Shown in pieces: positions 5,578 through 7,166 of a stretch of DNA of 7,166 nucleotides (positions are counted from its first letter, which is position 1; every line of letters starts with the position of its first letter). The position numbers and the translations under genes were made by a program. The stretch lies in assembly GCA_016302225.1 (NCBI GenBank), contig JAEDOB010000109.1, positions 1-7,166 on the forward strand, written 5' to 3'. The DNA is from Oscillospiraceae bacterium. GTDB lineage: Bacteria; Bacillota; Clostridia; Oscillospirales; Ruminococcaceae. The notes under the pieces were generated by a model that was not told the origin of the DNA, did no database searches, and saw nothing but the letters and a program-made list of their open reading frames with translations.

Positions 5578-7026
5578 ATGAACATCAAAAAGGTACGCTT
5601 TATTGAACCGGGAAATCCGCCTTACAGACCATCATTCAAAAATCTCTATGTCTATGACAAATTTATCCGCACGCCGTCGGTGGGGCTGCTGACCCTTGCG
5701 ACTATCGCAAAACGGGAAGTTGACGACACATATATGTACAGCGAATCCATCTCAAAGATAAAGTGGGACGATGTTCTGGACGCCGACATTGTCTTTATCG
5801 GCATATTCACATTCAGCGCAAACAGGGGCTATGAGCTTGCCGAATACATAAGGAAAAATTCAAAGGCAAAGGTCGTTATGGGCGGACTGCACGCTTCTAT
5901 GAACTATACCGAAGCGGTCAAATACTGCGACTATGTGCTGCTTGGCGAGGGCGATGAGTCCGTCGTAGAGCTTATACGCACTCTTCGGGACGACAAGCCC
6001 CTTGATTTCCCGGGACTTGCATATCTCAAAAACGGCGAATGTGTCACAACGGGAGAACGTGTCCCCCCGCATGATATTGACACTATCCCCGACAGAAACC
6101 TGCTCTACCGCTATCGGGAAATGGCAGGGCACAACACTATCTGGGGACAGGTGCATGCGTCCAGAGGCTGTCCACATAACTGCGACTACTGCGCCCTTGT
6201 CCGTCATTTCGGCAGAAAGGTGCGCACACGTTCGGTGGAAAATGTGCTTGAGGATATACGAAGCTGCATCAAATTTCACGACGAAGGTCATCACAGACTG
6301 TTTAAGCTGCTGTGGATAACCGACGATAACTTTTTTGCCGACCGTGATTGGGCAATTTCCGTGCTGAAAGCTATAATCGACAGCGACATTGATTATCATT
6401 TTACCATTCAGGCAAGGTATGAAGTAGGCTTTGATGATGAAATGCTGGAGCTGCTGAAAAAGGCAGGCTTTGAGGAGCTGGCACTGGGCATTGAATTTCT
6501 GGAGGACACGGCGTTTGAGCAGTATCACAAGAAAAGTACATATCAGGAAATACTGCGTTCGGTTAAAAATATCCAGCGTCACGGAATGAGGACACGAGGT
6601 CTGTTCATTGTGGGTGCGGACAATCACGAGATAGGCGTCGGAAAACGGCTTGCGGAGTTTGTTATCGAAAACAACATACAGGGTGTGCTTATACAGTCGA
6701 TGTACTTCGTTCCGGGAACGCCCGTCTACGACACCCACAAGGACAAGCTTATCGACAGCGACTGGTCGAAATGTATCGGAAATGTAGTGCATTATCCCGA
6801 AAAAATATCTCCCTACGACCTGCAAAAGGAAATAATCACCGCCAGCCGAATGATATATTCAAGAAAGCGTCTGCTTGACGCAATTCTGCACAAGCGTGGC
6901 TCGGAACGGCTGCTTTTTGTGGGAGAATATTTTTGGCAGAAAAGCGTTCGTGCGGATCTGAAAAAGGAACTTCCCCGACTGAAAGCTGCCTGCGAAAAGA
7001 AAGGTATTCCCATTAAAAATCCGTAA
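5578..7026 (+). CDS. B12-binding-domain radical SAM protein, function unknown
   Basis: A 482-residue cytoplasmic protein of the radical SAM superfamily. The N-terminal 170 residues look like a cobalamin-binding-type Rossmann domain: DADIVFIGIFTFS (68-80), VVMGGLHASM (99-108) and YVLLGEGDESV (119-129). The base-off DxHxxG ligand motif is absent, as in many proteins of this class. The radical SAM core follows: RGCPHNCDYC (196-205) provides Cys198, Cys202 and Cys205 for the [4Fe-4S] cluster. Further core features are WITDDNFF (246-253), LALGIEFLED (301-310), RGLFIVGAD (340-348) and YFVPGTPVYD (376-385). Cobalamin-type members include methyltransferases and ring-forming enzymes such as BchE; the substrate here cannot be inferred. 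The ATG at 5578 has GGGGG 10 nt upstream. A TTG at 5533 in the same frame is rejected because it precedes that site. It stands alone, facing the DUF6323/DUF6179 pair. Confidence 0.93.
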   Translation: MNIKKVRFIEPGNPPYRPSFKNLYVYDKFIRTPSVGLLTLATIAKREVDDTYMYSESISKIKWDDVLDADIVFIGIFTFSANRGYELAEYIRKNSKAKVVMGGLHASMNYTEAVKYCDYVLLGEGDESVVELIRTLRDDKPLDFPGLAYLKNGECVTTGERVPPHDIDTIPDRNLLYRYREMAGHNTIWGQVHASRGCPHNCDYCALVRHFGRKVRTRSVENVLEDIRSCIKFHDEGHHRLFKLLWITDDNFFADRDWAISVLKAIIDSDIDYHFTIQARYEVGFDDEMLELLKKAGFEELALGIEFLEDTAFEQYHKKSTYQEILRSVKNIQRHGMRTRGLFIVGADNHEIGVGKRLAEFVIENNIQGVLIQSMYFVPGTPVYDTHKDKLIDSDWSKCIGNVVHYPEKISPYDLQKEIITASRMIYSRKRLLDAILHKRGSERLLFVGEYFWQKSVRADLKKELPRLKAACEKKGIPIKNP

Positions 7027-7034
7027 AAATAAAA

Positions 7035-7077
7035 GCAAAGGGTGTTCCCCTGTTTCGGCAGAGGAACACCCTTTTGC
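7035..7077. terminator. Strong hairpin terminator, probably bidirectional
   Basis: AAAGGGTGTTCC (7037-7048) pairs perfectly over 12 bp with GGAACACCCTTT (7063-7074). Flanking GC/GC bases extend the stem past one bulged T, and CTG/CAG can pair inside the loop. It begins 9 nt after the radical SAM stop codon. The plus-strand side ends in TTTTGCTCTATATTTT. The minus-strand side is followed by GCTTTTATTTTTA, the better T-tail, so it likely also terminates a minus-strand gene entering from the right. Confidence 0.85.
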
Positions 7078-7083
7078 TCTATA

Positions 7084-7112
7084 TTTTCACTTTCCACTCT
7101 CCACTTTACACA
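7084..7112. repeat. Fragment of the TTTCACTTT-type repeat
   Basis: The stretch contains TTTTCACTTTCCACT, then CTCCACTTTACACAC. It resembles the right arm of the inverted-repeat element at 3806-3949, which reads TTTCACTTTTCACTTTACAC at 3904-3923. It suggests the repeat family is dispersed in this genome and sits in gaps between genes. Only one arm is visible here. Confidence 0.45.
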
Positions 7113-7124
7113 CTTAATTCAGCA

Positions 7125-7166
7125 CTAACAGAAGCATCTTCCTTCGGGAATTTCCTCCGCATAAAC
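7125..7166 (-). CDS. Possible 3' end of a gene entering from the right
   Basis: On the minus strand one frame is open from the right edge and reads VYAEEIPEGRCFC before a TAG stop at 7127-7125. Its codons look like those of the neighbouring genes. It ends just before the repeat fragment and about 50 nt before the bidirectional terminator, which is where a convergent gene should end. Thirteen residues are too few to identify a product. Another frame on the same strand (stop near 7106) is also open but runs into the repeat. Confidence 0.3.
   Translation of the reverse strand, partial: VYAEEIPEGRCFC

Noticed and set aside
5860..6825. Long open frame on the minus strand inside the radical SAM gene
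   Set aside because: It is a shadow of a gene with a full CxxxCxxC site and clear domain structure. There is no ribosome binding site and no family resemblance.

Overview
The window looks like a chromosomal segment from an anaerobic Clostridia bacterium, most likely of the Ruminococcus/Oscillospiraceae type. This is inferred from moderate GC content, AT-rich intergenic DNA with canonical sigma-A promoters, strong GGAG/GGAGG ribosome binding sites, and a gene pair resembling DUF6323/DUF6179, families I associate with Clostridia. There is no phage, transposase, tRNA, rRNA or CRISPR array in view.

Most genes lie on the minus strand. Reading that strand in its own direction (right to left): an overlapping pair, DUF6323-like (4911-5399) then DUF6179-like (4010-4921); a gene-free stretch (3677-4009) holding a promoter and a 144-bp inverted-repeat element; a small acidic protein of unknown function (3227-3676); a HAD-superfamily phosphatase-like hydrolase (2442-3182); a promoter region with a palindrome; recJ, the single-strand-specific DNA exonuclease (253-2298), followed by a terminator hairpin; and the 5' end of a small cysteine-rich protein cut by the left edge (1-158). 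On the plus strand is one gene, a radical SAM protein with an N-terminal cobalamin-binding-type domain (5578-7026). It ends at a strong hairpin that can also terminate a minus-strand gene, whose last codons may be visible at the right edge.

The most interesting region is 5400-5577, between the DUF6323/DUF6179 pair and the radical SAM gene. Both directions have near-consensus promoters (TTGACA, 17 bp, TGG plus a TATNAT box), but they point at each other rather than away. The two transcripts should overlap at their 5' ends by roughly 38 nt, and an imperfect dyad sits exactly in that overlap. This suggests mutually interfering transcription or one shared regulator. The functions of the DUF pair and of the radical SAM protein are unknown, so any functional link between them is inference.

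recJ, the HAD gene and the small acidic protein do not form an obvious pathway. The last two are probably co-transcribed (44 nt apart), and recJ has its own strong promoter.
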